35,275 bases of DNA from JBBIMP01 sp037444305 (GTDB taxonomy: Bacteria; Acidobacteriota; UBA6911). The translations under genes and the position numbers were made by a program. Location: assembly GCA_037444305.1 (NCBI GenBank), contig JBBIMP010000050.1:1-35275 (forward strand), written 5' to 3'. A model generated the notes under the pieces. That model was given only the letters and a program-made list of their open reading frames with translations, had not been told where the DNA came from and made no database searches. This document shows, in pieces, positions 17,656-24,239 of this stretch; the stretch's first letter is position 1; every line of letters begins with the position of its first letter.

Positions 17656-20361
17656 ATGAATATCCGTGATTTTGCCCGGATGAACCTGATGGCAGTGCTT
17701 GCCATCATGATTGCCGTGCCGGCTTCGCTGGAAGCCCAGCGAGATCCGGGCTTCGACGAGGGTGCGACCGGCCTGGCGCTTGCGCTGCGGAGACTGCCGG
17801 TCACCGCAAGCTTTCTGCAAACCACCGCGCATCCCGATGACGAGGACAATCCGCTCTTCGTCATGCTGGGCAGGGGCCGCGGATTCCGGACAGGCCTGCT
17901 GACGCTCACCCGTGGAGACGGCGGGCAGAACGAAATCGGGCCCGAGCTTTTCCAGGCGCTGGGAATCATCAGGACCGGAGAACTCGAGGCGGTTCACCGG
18001 TACGACGGCGCTGCACAGTTCTTCACACGGGCCTTCGAGTTCGGCTACTCGTTCAGCGTGGAGGAGACGTTTCAAAAGTGGGGCAGGGAGGAGATACTGG
18101 CCGACCTGGTGAGGGTCATTCGCACCTTCCGTCCGGACGTCATCACAACGCTGCCCCGCACGGGCACGGGCGGCGGACAACACCACCAGGCGACAGGACG
18201 GCTGACCGAGGAGGCTTTCCGTGCGGCAGCAGACCCGGCGCGCTTCCCGGAGCAGATCAGGCAGGGACTGCGTCCCTGGCAGGCGAGGAAGATCTACGAG
18301 CGCGCCGGGTGGGGCGAAGGGGGCGAATCGCAGGAGGGACCGGCCGCGGTCCAGATGGAGGCGTGGGCCTACGATCCGGTGCTGGGCCGGACCTGGGCGG
18401 AGGTTGGCGGCGAAGCGCGCTCCATGCACCGCTGCCAGGGGATGAGCCAAATCCTGCCGCTTCCGTCCCAATATGGTTCGCGGTACAGGTTGATCGACGC
18501 GGAACCGGCCGCGAGCGCGGAGGAGCAGGATTTGTTCGAAGGCATTGAGACAGGGCTGCGGCGATTCCTGCTGTTGGCGGGCGCAGAGTCGGCAAAACTC
18601 GGATTTCTGGGCGCGGAAATTGCCGCCCTGGAACGGGATGTCGCACAGGCGACAGCCAGCTTCGACGCGACGGACCCGGGCAAAACAGTCCCGCCGCTGG
18701 TTTCCGGGCTCAAGCGTGTGCGCGAAATCTCGCGGCAGGTCACCGTCACGCCCATCGATGAGCAGGTCAAATACGAGTTGCTCTTTGCCCTGCGGAACAA
18801 GGAGAGCGATTTCGAGGAGGCTCTGCGGCTGGCGCACCAGTTGCGGGTGGATGCAGTGGCCGATGACGGGACGCTGGTCCCGGGACAGACCTTCGAGCTG
18901 ACGGTCAATGCATCCAACGGCAGCCGGCGGAAGGTGGCCGTTACCAGGATTTCGTTCACCCAGGCTCGAGGAGCCTGGGAATTCGAGGGTCAAGCGGAGA
19001 CCTTTTGGGAGCTGGACGCAGGCGATGCCCGCGAAGTCCGGTTCCGCGTGACAGTCCCTGACTCGATCGGCCCCACGCAGCCCCACTGGGTTCGAAACAT
19101 GGCCGTCGACCGGTACGACATCCGGCAGGGTGCCGATCCGACCATCCCATGGGAGGCACCGGCCATCAGGGTTCAGGTGACGTATGAGATTGACGGCGCA
19201 AGACTCAACAGCCGGCTCACGCCGGTGAAATATCGGTACCAGGGGCCCTGGGTGGGGGGCGAGCAGAGGCATGAGATTATGATCGTCCCCGAGGTGTCGC
19301 TCCGCGTGGCGCCCGACATCAGCATCCTGCCTCTGAGCAGCGCCGCCGGCGGACGCGAAATCAGGGTGAGCGCGCTCAATCACACCAAGGGCGCCCTGGC
19401 GGGTGTCTTGCGCCCCGACCTGCCCCAGGGGTGGACTGCGGTTCCGCCACGGCACGAAGTTTCCTTCGAGCGCGAGGGGCAGAGCATCACGAAGATCTTT
19501 CGAGTCTTCCCGCCCGCCGGTCTGGCTGAAGGGGACTTCGCCATCCGGTTCGCCGGGATTTTCAACGGCAAGGAATACCGGCAGGGGCACCAGGCGATCG
19601 ACTACCACCATATTCAGCGAAGACACCTGTACCACCCCGCGGAGGCGATCGTCAGAATGGTTTCTCTCGATGTGAGCCCCGGCATACGCCTGGGCTACGT
19701 CATGGGCGTCGGCGACCGTGTGCCCGAGGCGCTGCGGCAGCTGGGCGTTGCTTACGAGTTACTGACCGAGGAGGACCTGGCGTTTTCGGACCTCGGGCGG
19801 TTCCACGTGATCGTGACCGGCGTCCGCGCCTATGAGAACCGCGAGGACCTCAAGGCCTACAATAGAAGGCTGCTTGATTGGGTCGAAGCCGGCGGCGTGA
19901 TGCTCGTGCAGTACAACAAGTTCGAATTCAACGACGCGCAGCCGGGTCAGGGCGGGCAGCGGCGGATGGGCGATTCGCCCTACGCGCCGTTCCCGGCGCA
20001 GATCGGCCGGGGCCGTGTGACCGATGAGACGGCGCCGGTGGTGCTGCTGGAGCCGGAGCATCCCGTGTTCAACTACCCGAATCGGATCGGGGACTCCGAC
20101 TGGGCGGGCTGGGTGCAGGAGCGCGGACTCTATTTTCTGGACCGGAAGGACGCCCGATACGTGGACCTGGTATCGACGAGTGACCCGTTCGAATACAACC
20201 GCGGGGAGAAGCGCGGTGCGCTGGTGGAGGCGGAGTACGGAAAGGGGCGTTGGATCTACATCGGCCTGGGCCTGTGGCGCCAGCTTCCGGCCGGCGTGCC
20301 CGGAGCGTACAGGATCCTGGCGAATCTGCTGAGCCTGCCGGAGACGGGAGCCGCGCGCTGA
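17656..20361 (+). CDS. exported PIG-L family deacetylase with C-terminal amidotransferase-like domain
   Basis: A 901-residue protein with a signal peptide (about residues 1-28, ending LEAQ). The zinc-dependent deacetylase motif AHPDDE is at residues 58-63, and GGGQHHQATG supplies the second metal histidine region. PIG-L enzymes remove acetyl groups from N-acetylglucosamine conjugates. Residues of about 400-680 form beta-sandwich-like segments (NEW3-like, e.g. ISILPLSSAAGG). The C-terminal 200 residues (LGYVMGVGDRVPEALRQLGV, VIVTGVRAYENRED, WVEAGGVMLVQYNK) resemble a class I amidotransferase-like flavodoxin fold without an evident catalytic cysteine. This large exported form is common in Acidobacteriota and Bacteroidota. 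GGAGGG precedes the ATG. With the symporter upstream it may release and import an amino-sugar derivative, which is inference. Confidence 0.88.
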   Translation: MNIRDFARMNLMAVLAIMIAVPASLEAQRDPGFDEGATGLALALRRLPVTASFLQTTAHPDDEDNPLFVMLGRGRGFRTGLLTLTRGDGGQNEIGPELFQALGIIRTGELEAVHRYDGAAQFFTRAFEFGYSFSVEETFQKWGREEILADLVRVIRTFRPDVITTLPRTGTGGGQHHQATGRLTEEAFRAAADPARFPEQIRQGLRPWQARKIYERAGWGEGGESQEGPAAVQMEAWAYDPVLGRTWAEVGGEARSMHRCQGMSQILPLPSQYGSRYRLIDAEPAASAEEQDLFEGIETGLRRFLLLAGAESAKLGFLGAEIAALERDVAQATASFDATDPGKTVPPLVSGLKRVREISRQVTVTPIDEQVKYELLFALRNKESDFEEALRLAHQLRVDAVADDGTLVPGQTFELTVNASNGSRRKVAVTRISFTQARGAWEFEGQAETFWELDAGDAREVRFRVTVPDSIGPTQPHWVRNMAVDRYDIRQGADPTIPWEAPAIRVQVTYEIDGARLNSRLTPVKYRYQGPWVGGEQRHEIMIVPEVSLRVAPDISILPLSSAAGGREIRVSALNHTKGALAGVLRPDLPQGWTAVPPRHEVSFEREGQSITKIFRVFPPAGLAEGDFAIRFAGIFNGKEYRQGHQAIDYHHIQRRHLYHPAEAIVRMVSLDVSPGIRLGYVMGVGDRVPEALRQLGVAYELLTEEDLAFSDLGRFHVIVTGVRAYENREDLKAYNRRLLDWVEAGGVMLVQYNKFEFNDAQPGQGGQRRMGDSPYAPFPAQIGRGRVTDETAPVVLLEPEHPVFNYPNRIGDSDWAGWVQERGLYFLDRKDARYVDLVSTSDPFEYNRGEKRGALVEAEYGKGRWIYIGLGLWRQLPAGVPGAYRILANLLSLPETGAAR

Positions 20362-20363
20362 AC

Positions 20364-20388
20364 GCGCCTTTTTCTGGCGCTCCCTTTT
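20364..20388 (+). terminator. short hairpin with T-rich tail after the PIG-L gene
   Basis: GCGCC (20364-20368) pairs with GGCGC (20376-20380) directly after the stop, followed by TCCCTTTT. The five-base stem is short, so this is a modest intrinsic-terminator candidate. The next gene, vapC, ends on the opposite strand at 20530. Confidence 0.4.
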
Positions 20389-20529
20389 GTCTTTGCGCCT
20401 TCGCCGTTGAAAAGGGAAAACAAAGGTCCAGCTTCCTGGCCGCACTGTGCTCGTATAGGCCAGGCCGGAGGGCGGTTGGTCAGGTACTGTGGCCGGCGGT
20501 CGCGCACGCACCGCACACGTGTCCGCCGG

Positions 20530-20928
20530 CTAAATCCGAATCAGCTCAATCCGCTTCGCGTTGCCGGGCGCTCGGGCCAATTTCCCATCGCAGGTCAGCA
20601 GGCGCGTATCCAGGGCCTCGGCGAGTGCGATGTATGCGGCGTCGTAGGCCGTCAAGTTCTCGCGAAGCGTCCATATGCGATCGAGCAGCGGCTCATGGGC
20701 ATGACGTTCCATGTCCAGTGAGCGAAGGTCTTCGAGAGCCATCGTGGCGGCGTGCTGGTCGAGTTCGCCTTCTCGAACGTACCGCCTGAGCGCCTGCACC
20801 ACCTCGATATCGATCAGATGGGGCGCATGAAGGCTCAACGCAGGATCGGCGATTCGAATTGACACGAACCGGCCCAGCTCGGTGCCGAGGAGCAGCTCCA
20901 GGACAGCAGAAGCGTCCAGAACGATCAT
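20530..20928 (-). CDS. vapC: PIN-domain ribonuclease toxin VapC
   Basis: A 132-residue PIN-domain protein. The acidic metal-binding residues are in place: Asp5 (MIVLDASAV), Glu42 (LIDIEVVQAL), Asp96 (TAYDAAYIALA) and Asp114 (LLTCDGKLA). VapC toxins cleave tRNA or rRNA and are neutralised by the cognate VapB. Its ATG overlaps the antitoxin stop by four bases (ATGA), which gives coupled expression. All catalytic residues are kept, so it is probably active. The spacing and size are standard for type II VapBC modules. Confidence 0.92.
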   Translation of the reverse strand: MIVLDASAVLELLLGTELGRFVSIRIADPALSLHAPHLIDIEVVQALRRYVREGELDQHAATMALEDLRSLDMERHAHEPLLDRIWTLRENLTAYDAAYIALAEALDTRLLTCDGKLARAPGNAKRIELIRI

Positions 20929-21158
20929 CTTGAATCCCGCTCGGCGCGCACCACTGCGGCTGCGCTTCTCCGCAGGCGCCGGGTGGGCCTTGCCGCAAGC
21001 CGCTCCAGGATTTCCTGCCGTGTCGGGCGCTCGAGCGCCTTGCGCACCTCACGAAGCACGTAATCCGACATCGACATTCCCTCGATGGCCGCTCGCGCCT
21101 TTAGCCGGCGATGGATTTCCGTCGGCACGTTCCTTATCTGGACCATTGTTTTCGACAT
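20925..21158 (-). CDS. vapB: ribbon-helix-helix antitoxin (FitA/VapB type)
   Basis: A 77-residue antitoxin. Residues about 5-40 (VQIRNVPTEIHRRLKARAAI and SMSDYVLREV) form a ribbon-helix-helix DNA-binding domain of the FitA-like kind. The C-terminal tail, rich in Arg and Ala, is the expected toxin-binding segment. It lies upstream of vapC on the same strand with a four-base overlap. A perfect inverted repeat covers its start codon and promoter (21154-21191), which fits autoregulation by the VapBC complex. Confidence 0.9.
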   Translation of the reverse strand: MSKTMVQIRNVPTEIHRRLKARAAIEGMSMSDYVLREVRKALERPTRQEILERLAARPTRRLRRSAAAVVRAERDSR

Positions 21159-21193
21159 GAAAAGAAGTTAGTATCATCGCATTTTCATGTCAA
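21154..21193 (-). promoter_or_regulatory. vapBC operator and promoter
   Basis: GACATGAAAA (21154-21163) and TTTTCATGTC (21182-21191) are perfect 10-bp inverted arms, 18 bases apart. One arm covers the vapB ATG (21158). The other overlaps a consensus -35 TTGACA read on the minus strand (21193-21188). Binding of the antitoxin would block both the promoter and translation start. Confidence 0.6.
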
Positions 21194-21409
21194 GTACAAT
21201 TCTCCTGTGCTCTGCTGCATCCGCTCCTTGGGACGTGCTTTTGCGATGCCATCACGGAACTTCTCCTGGCTGCCGCGCCGGAAGTCGGCAGCTTGCCCTG
21301 CCGACCCGTCAGCGTTCCCGGATATGATCAAGCTCTGGGACCCGCTGTCAGTGAGTGCCGCCGATTCCGCTCCAAAGATTCAGTTTTCAAAGCACGCTGC
21401 TTCATCGGC

Positions 21410-21579
21410 TGATTCTGTTTGCCGGTCGGGAGTCCATGGAGCCCGGAGCGATAGCGACGGGTTGCGTTGCTTGACGGGGCAACGAGACCGCTCACCGGCG
21501 TTCGCGGTTCCGTTTACGCTGGCTCTGCAACGCGGCCTTCCTCGGGTGCGGCAGTGGGGCTCTGCGCTGCGATATCTAC
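21410..21579. repeat. dispersed structured repeat, copy C
   Basis: Third copy with the same core GGAGCCCGGAGCGATAGC. The closing stem here uses GGAGCC (21438-21443) with GGTTCC (21506-21511), which pair as RNA through G-U wobbles. An inner GTTGC...GCAAC hairpin is present. It is preceded by GATTCTG, as is the adjacent copy D. The stretch 21159-21409 holds no gene I can support. Confidence 0.75.
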
Positions 21580-21688
21580 TGATTCTGATTGCCGGCCGGC
21601 AGTCCACGGAGCCCGGAGCGGCAGCGACGGGTTGTGTTGCCAGACCGGGCAACGCGACCGCAATGCGGCCTTGCCCAGTGGCGGCGGT
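21580..21688. repeat. dispersed structured repeat, copy D (3'-truncated)
   Basis: Tandem partner of copy C, with the core changed at two bases (GGAGCGGCAGCGACGGG). The GTTGCC...GGGCAAC inner hairpin is kept, but the distal closing arm is missing, so this copy appears 3'-truncated. It ends next to the truncated vapC. Confidence 0.65.
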
Positions 21689-21751
21689 GCAACTCTATGA
21701 GCGTTTGTGCCTTCGCGGCCGTATGGCTTCCTGGAGGGCGGGCGACAAATC

Positions 21752-22072
21752 CTATGCTAAGGGATTCAGCGGATCGGGGAACCGGAAGCGATGAAAGTCG
21801 GTGTCGCGCGTGTAGATCTGCCGTACCCAATGTTCCTTCATGAGGATGGCAGTCTGGGCGTCGTGCATCAGGTTGCCCGAGATATTGGGATTTTTTGCAA
21901 CCACTTGCGCGGCGGCGGAAGCGTGACGGTTGGTCGCGACCAGAATGCCAAGAGCGTGGGAAGCCAGCAGCGCTTCGACGAACTCCCATGCGTGGACGGC
22001 ATCCCAGGGCTTCCGCATCACGCGCGAATGGGTCGCAATGCGCAAAAACTCGTACACAATCTGCAGAACAAC
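21752..22072 (-). pseudogene. vapC fragment lacking the N-terminus
   Basis: The frame reads VVLQIVYEFLRIATHSRVM and continues through SGNLMHDAQTAILM to YTRDTDFHRF, the C-terminal two-thirds of a PIN-domain VapC of the kind ending in RDTDFHRF. An in-frame TGA at 22075-22073 lies directly before it, and no first beta strand with the catalytic aspartate can be found upstream in any frame. About 45 N-terminal residues are therefore lost and the product should be inactive. A GTG at 22057 could still start a 101-residue peptide. No antitoxin gene is adjacent. The flanking repeats C and D suggest a rearranged spot. Confidence 0.7.
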
Positions 22073-22131
22073 TCAGGGATTTGTGCAATTGCCGGAACCT
22101 ATTCCCCGGCTGGCGTCACTGAATAGGCGCT

Positions 22132-22155
22132 GACCACTGGTCGGAGTGTGATAAT
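22132..22155 (+). promoter_or_regulatory. palindrome and extended -10 before the DUF4258 gene
   Basis: The palindrome GACCACTGGTC (22132-22142) is followed by an extended -10 box TGTGATAAT (22147-22155). Transcription from it would start near 22162. This makes the ATG at 22161 unlikely as the start and supports the ATG at 22182. Confidence 0.45.
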
Positions 22156-22181
22156 CTCCTATGGTGGCGGCCGGGAAGCTG

Positions 22182-22493
22182 ATGATGGATCTTGGCCGGA
22201 TAAAGCACTGCGTTGGAGCAGGAGATTATTATTGGACGGGCCACGCGGATCAGGAGAGACAAGCGGACGGGCTCAGCGTAAAGCAGGTGGAAGAGGCTGT
22301 TTTGGGTGGGCGTATCCTCGAGAAGTACCCCGACACAGGGAGGGGGATTGGTTGCCTGATTGCTGGTTTTTGCCGCGAGGGGATTCCCATCCATGTGGTT
22401 TGCGGGTTTCGGGGCGGATTTCCGGTCATCGTGACAACATACATCCCAAAGCCGCCCAGATATAAAAATCCCTTTGAGAGGGCTGATTCATGA
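22182..22493 (+). CDS. DUF4258 protein, probable toxin partner
   Basis: About 103 residues. The middle carries the DUF4258 pattern: a histidine in WTGHADQERQADGLS, VEEAVLGGRILEKYPD, then IHVVCGFRGG and a C-terminal VIVTTYIP strand. The family has a small RelE-like alpha/beta fold and is often encoded beside antitoxin-like genes. Here the stop overlaps the start of a YgiT-type zinc-finger gene by four bases (ATGA). This is the gene order of MqsR/MqsA, with toxin first and zinc-finger antitoxin second. Toxicity is inferred from that layout only. Start: ATG 22182, or 22161 if the upstream promoter call is wrong. Confidence 0.8.
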   Translation: MMDLGRIKHCVGAGDYYWTGHADQERQADGLSVKQVEEAVLGGRILEKYPDTGRGIGCLIAGFCREGIPIHVVCGFRGGFPVIVTTYIPKPPRYKNPFERADS

Positions 22494-22741
22494 AGAGGAT
22501 TTGCAGCTTTTGCGGCAATGCCAAGATACAAAAGGCCACGGTTGAATATATCTATCGCCGCGATGGCCGCTATCTGATTGTCTCCGGGGTACCCTGCGAG
22601 GAATGCACTTATTGCGGCGAAAGATATTATCAAGCGAAGGTCCTGCGCCAGATCGAAGATAACTTCGATTTGATAGAGAAGGGCAAGAAGCGCCCGCGCA
22701 AGGCTATCACTGTGCCGGTGGAGGAATTCGCCCCGCGATAA
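22490..22741 (+). CDS. YgiT-type zinc-finger protein (MqsA N-terminal domain)
   Basis: An 83-residue protein with two CxxC knuckles (CSFC at residues 4-7 and the CEECTYC cluster at about 35-41) that bind one zinc, as in the N-terminal half of the antitoxin MqsA. The tail (LRQIEDNFDLIEKGKKRPRK) is basic. There is no C-terminal helix-turn-helix as in full-length MqsA, so DNA binding would need another part. It is translationally coupled to the DUF4258 gene by a four-base overlap. Stand-alone YgiT-type fingers are common partners of DUF4258 proteins. Confidence 0.85.
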   Translation: MKRICSFCGNAKIQKATVEYIYRRDGRYLIVSGVPCEECTYCGERYYQAKVLRQIEDNFDLIEKGKKRPRKAITVPVEEFAPR

Positions 22742-22771
22742 GTCCAGAATCGTCCAGCGTCAGCACATGCG

Positions 22772-23872
22772 CTAACATCTGTCGCCAAGGCAGATGCCGA
22801 GGTCGCGCGCGGTCGCAATCGTGTCGGAGTCCAGCGGCACGGCCTTCATCCTCTCGATCGCCGAGCTCAGCGGCACCGTGCGCACGACGGGCGGATCGAG
22901 CGCGACCATCACGCCGAACTGCCGCTGCTCGATCGTCCGCACCGCGGCTGCGCCGAACCGAAGCGCGATCAGCCGGTCGGCGGTGGTGGGCATGCCCCCG
23001 CGCTGCAGGTGGCCCAGGACGACCGTGCGCGTCTCCTTGCCGGTGTTCTCGGTGATGCGCGCCGCGACCTTCTCCGCGATCCCTCCCAGGCGCACCTCGC
23101 CGCCCAGCTCGCCGGGCGCCTTGGTCACGCAGCCGCCGCCGACCTCGGCGGCGCCCTCGGCCACGACCACGATGCTGAACCTGCGGCCGCGCGCCTCGCG
23201 GTCCATGATCTTTTCGCAGACCGCGTCCATGTGGAACGGGATTTCCGGGATCAGGATGACGTCGGCGGTGGAAGCCACCCCCGCGTGCAGCGCGATCCAC
23301 CCCGCGTAGCGGCCCATGAGTTCGACGACGAACACTCTTTCGTGCGCCTCCGCCGTGGAGTGGAGCCGACCGAGGGCGTCGCTCGCCACGTCCACCGCCG
23401 TGTCGAATCCGAATGTGACCACCGTGTTGGACAGGTCGTTGTCGATCGTCTTGGGCACCCCGACGACGGGGATTCCCTTTTCGTAGAATTGCTGGGCGAT
23501 GCGCAGCGAGCCGTCGCCGCCGATGGCGATCAGGGCGTCGATCCGCAGGCGGTTGAAGTTCTCCACGATTTCATCGGAGCGGTCGAAGGTCCTGATTTCG
23601 CCGTCCGGGCATTTCCACGGGTACTCGAAGGGATTCCCGCGGTTGGTGGTGCCGAGGATCGTGCCCCCCAGGTGGGTGATGCCGCGGACCGATTCCTGGT
23701 CGAGCAGGCGCGTCATGTTGGTGTGAATCAGTCCCTCGTACCCCTTGTGAATCCCCAGAACCTCCCACTGGCGCCGGTGCGCCGCCAGCACAATCGCGCG
23801 GATGACCGCGTTCAGCCCCGGGGCGTCCCCGCCGCCCGTGTTCACTGCGATTCGCCGTATGTTGCCGCTCAC
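22772..23872 (-). CDS. pfkA: 6-phosphofructokinase
   Basis: A 366-residue phosphofructokinase that phosphorylates fructose 6-phosphate in glycolysis. The N-terminal NTGGGDAPGLNAVIRAIV loop, the phosphoryl-donor loop IAIGGDGSLRIA, the catalytic PKTIDNDL segment, and the substrate residues in ELMGRYAGWIA and LGHLQRGGMPTTADR are all present. Donor specificity can be read from two positions. Gly in GGDGS is ATP-type, while Lys in PKTIDND is found in the mixed-substrate clade that includes PPi enzymes and the ATP enzyme of Streptomyces. The combination favours ATP, probably without the classical allosteric control. The start is a GTG at 23872 with GAGGGAGGG upstream. Its gene ends 30 bases from the convergent zinc-finger gene. 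Confidence 0.93.
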   Translation of the reverse strand: MSGNIRRIAVNTGGGDAPGLNAVIRAIVLAAHRRQWEVLGIHKGYEGLIHTNMTRLLDQESVRGITHLGGTILGTTNRGNPFEYPWKCPDGEIRTFDRSDEIVENFNRLRIDALIAIGGDGSLRIAQQFYEKGIPVVGVPKTIDNDLSNTVVTFGFDTAVDVASDALGRLHSTAEAHERVFVVELMGRYAGWIALHAGVASTADVILIPEIPFHMDAVCEKIMDREARGRRFSIVVVAEGAAEVGGGCVTKAPGELGGEVRLGGIAEKVAARITENTGKETRTVVLGHLQRGGMPTTADRLIALRFGAAAVRTIEQRQFGVMVALDPPVVRTVPLSSAIERMKAVPLDSDTIATARDLGICLGDRC

Positions 23873-23894
23873 AATCCCTCCCTCGAAGCAAGTT

Positions 23895-24194
23895 TCAAAA
23901 GACGTTGGTGACCTTGAAAAACAGGGTGTGGCCCTGGTCCGATGGACGGCCGAATGCCGCGGTCCCCTTCTGGTATTCGCGCGTATTGTAGCCCACCCGC
24001 AGTCCCGTCCGGCGATTGCGAAAGTCCTTTTCGAAGCGCTTGAACTCCTCCGTGTGATCCGCCTCCACGCTCATCCGGTTGCGGAAGGCGAGAAGAAGGC
24101 GGCGCCGTATGGAGCGCGGCCGGCGCTGTTGCCCGATGGCCGAAATCGCCGGACGATTCCGCTCTGCGTCAAGCGGGAAAAAACCAGTTTTCAT
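23895..24194 (-). pseudogene. C-terminal remnant of an outer-membrane barrel protein (DUF5916-like)
   Basis: A 99-residue frame ends in TLFFKVTNVF, a typical outer-membrane barrel terminus with a last phenylalanine, and contains RMSVEADHTEEFKRFEKDF and GLRVGYNTREYQ. I recall such strands from the C-terminal barrel of Acidobacteriota DUF5916 proteins. In those, a long stretch separates the VGYNTREYQ strand from the YQ-GTAAFG terminal strands. Here the two are joined directly at YQ, suggesting an in-frame internal deletion. The first 35 residues are very basic and unlike a barrel, so the true N-terminus is lost. It lies between the YeiH-like gene and pfkA on the same strand and is unlikely to be functional. 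Confidence 0.45.
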
Positions 24195-24239
24195 TCAAAC
24201 CTCGTCCAGGCGCACGCAACCTGCATGGGCAGGCCGGGC

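Noticed and set aside
20362..20529. Small gene between the PIG-L and vapC genes
   Set aside because: No frame with a ribosome site and plausible composition; only a short hairpin is supported.
21380..21652. Short frames containing a recurring QPVAIAPGSV-like peptide over the repeats
   Set aside because: They arise from translating the dispersed repeat; the conserved unit is the nucleotide structure and not a protein.
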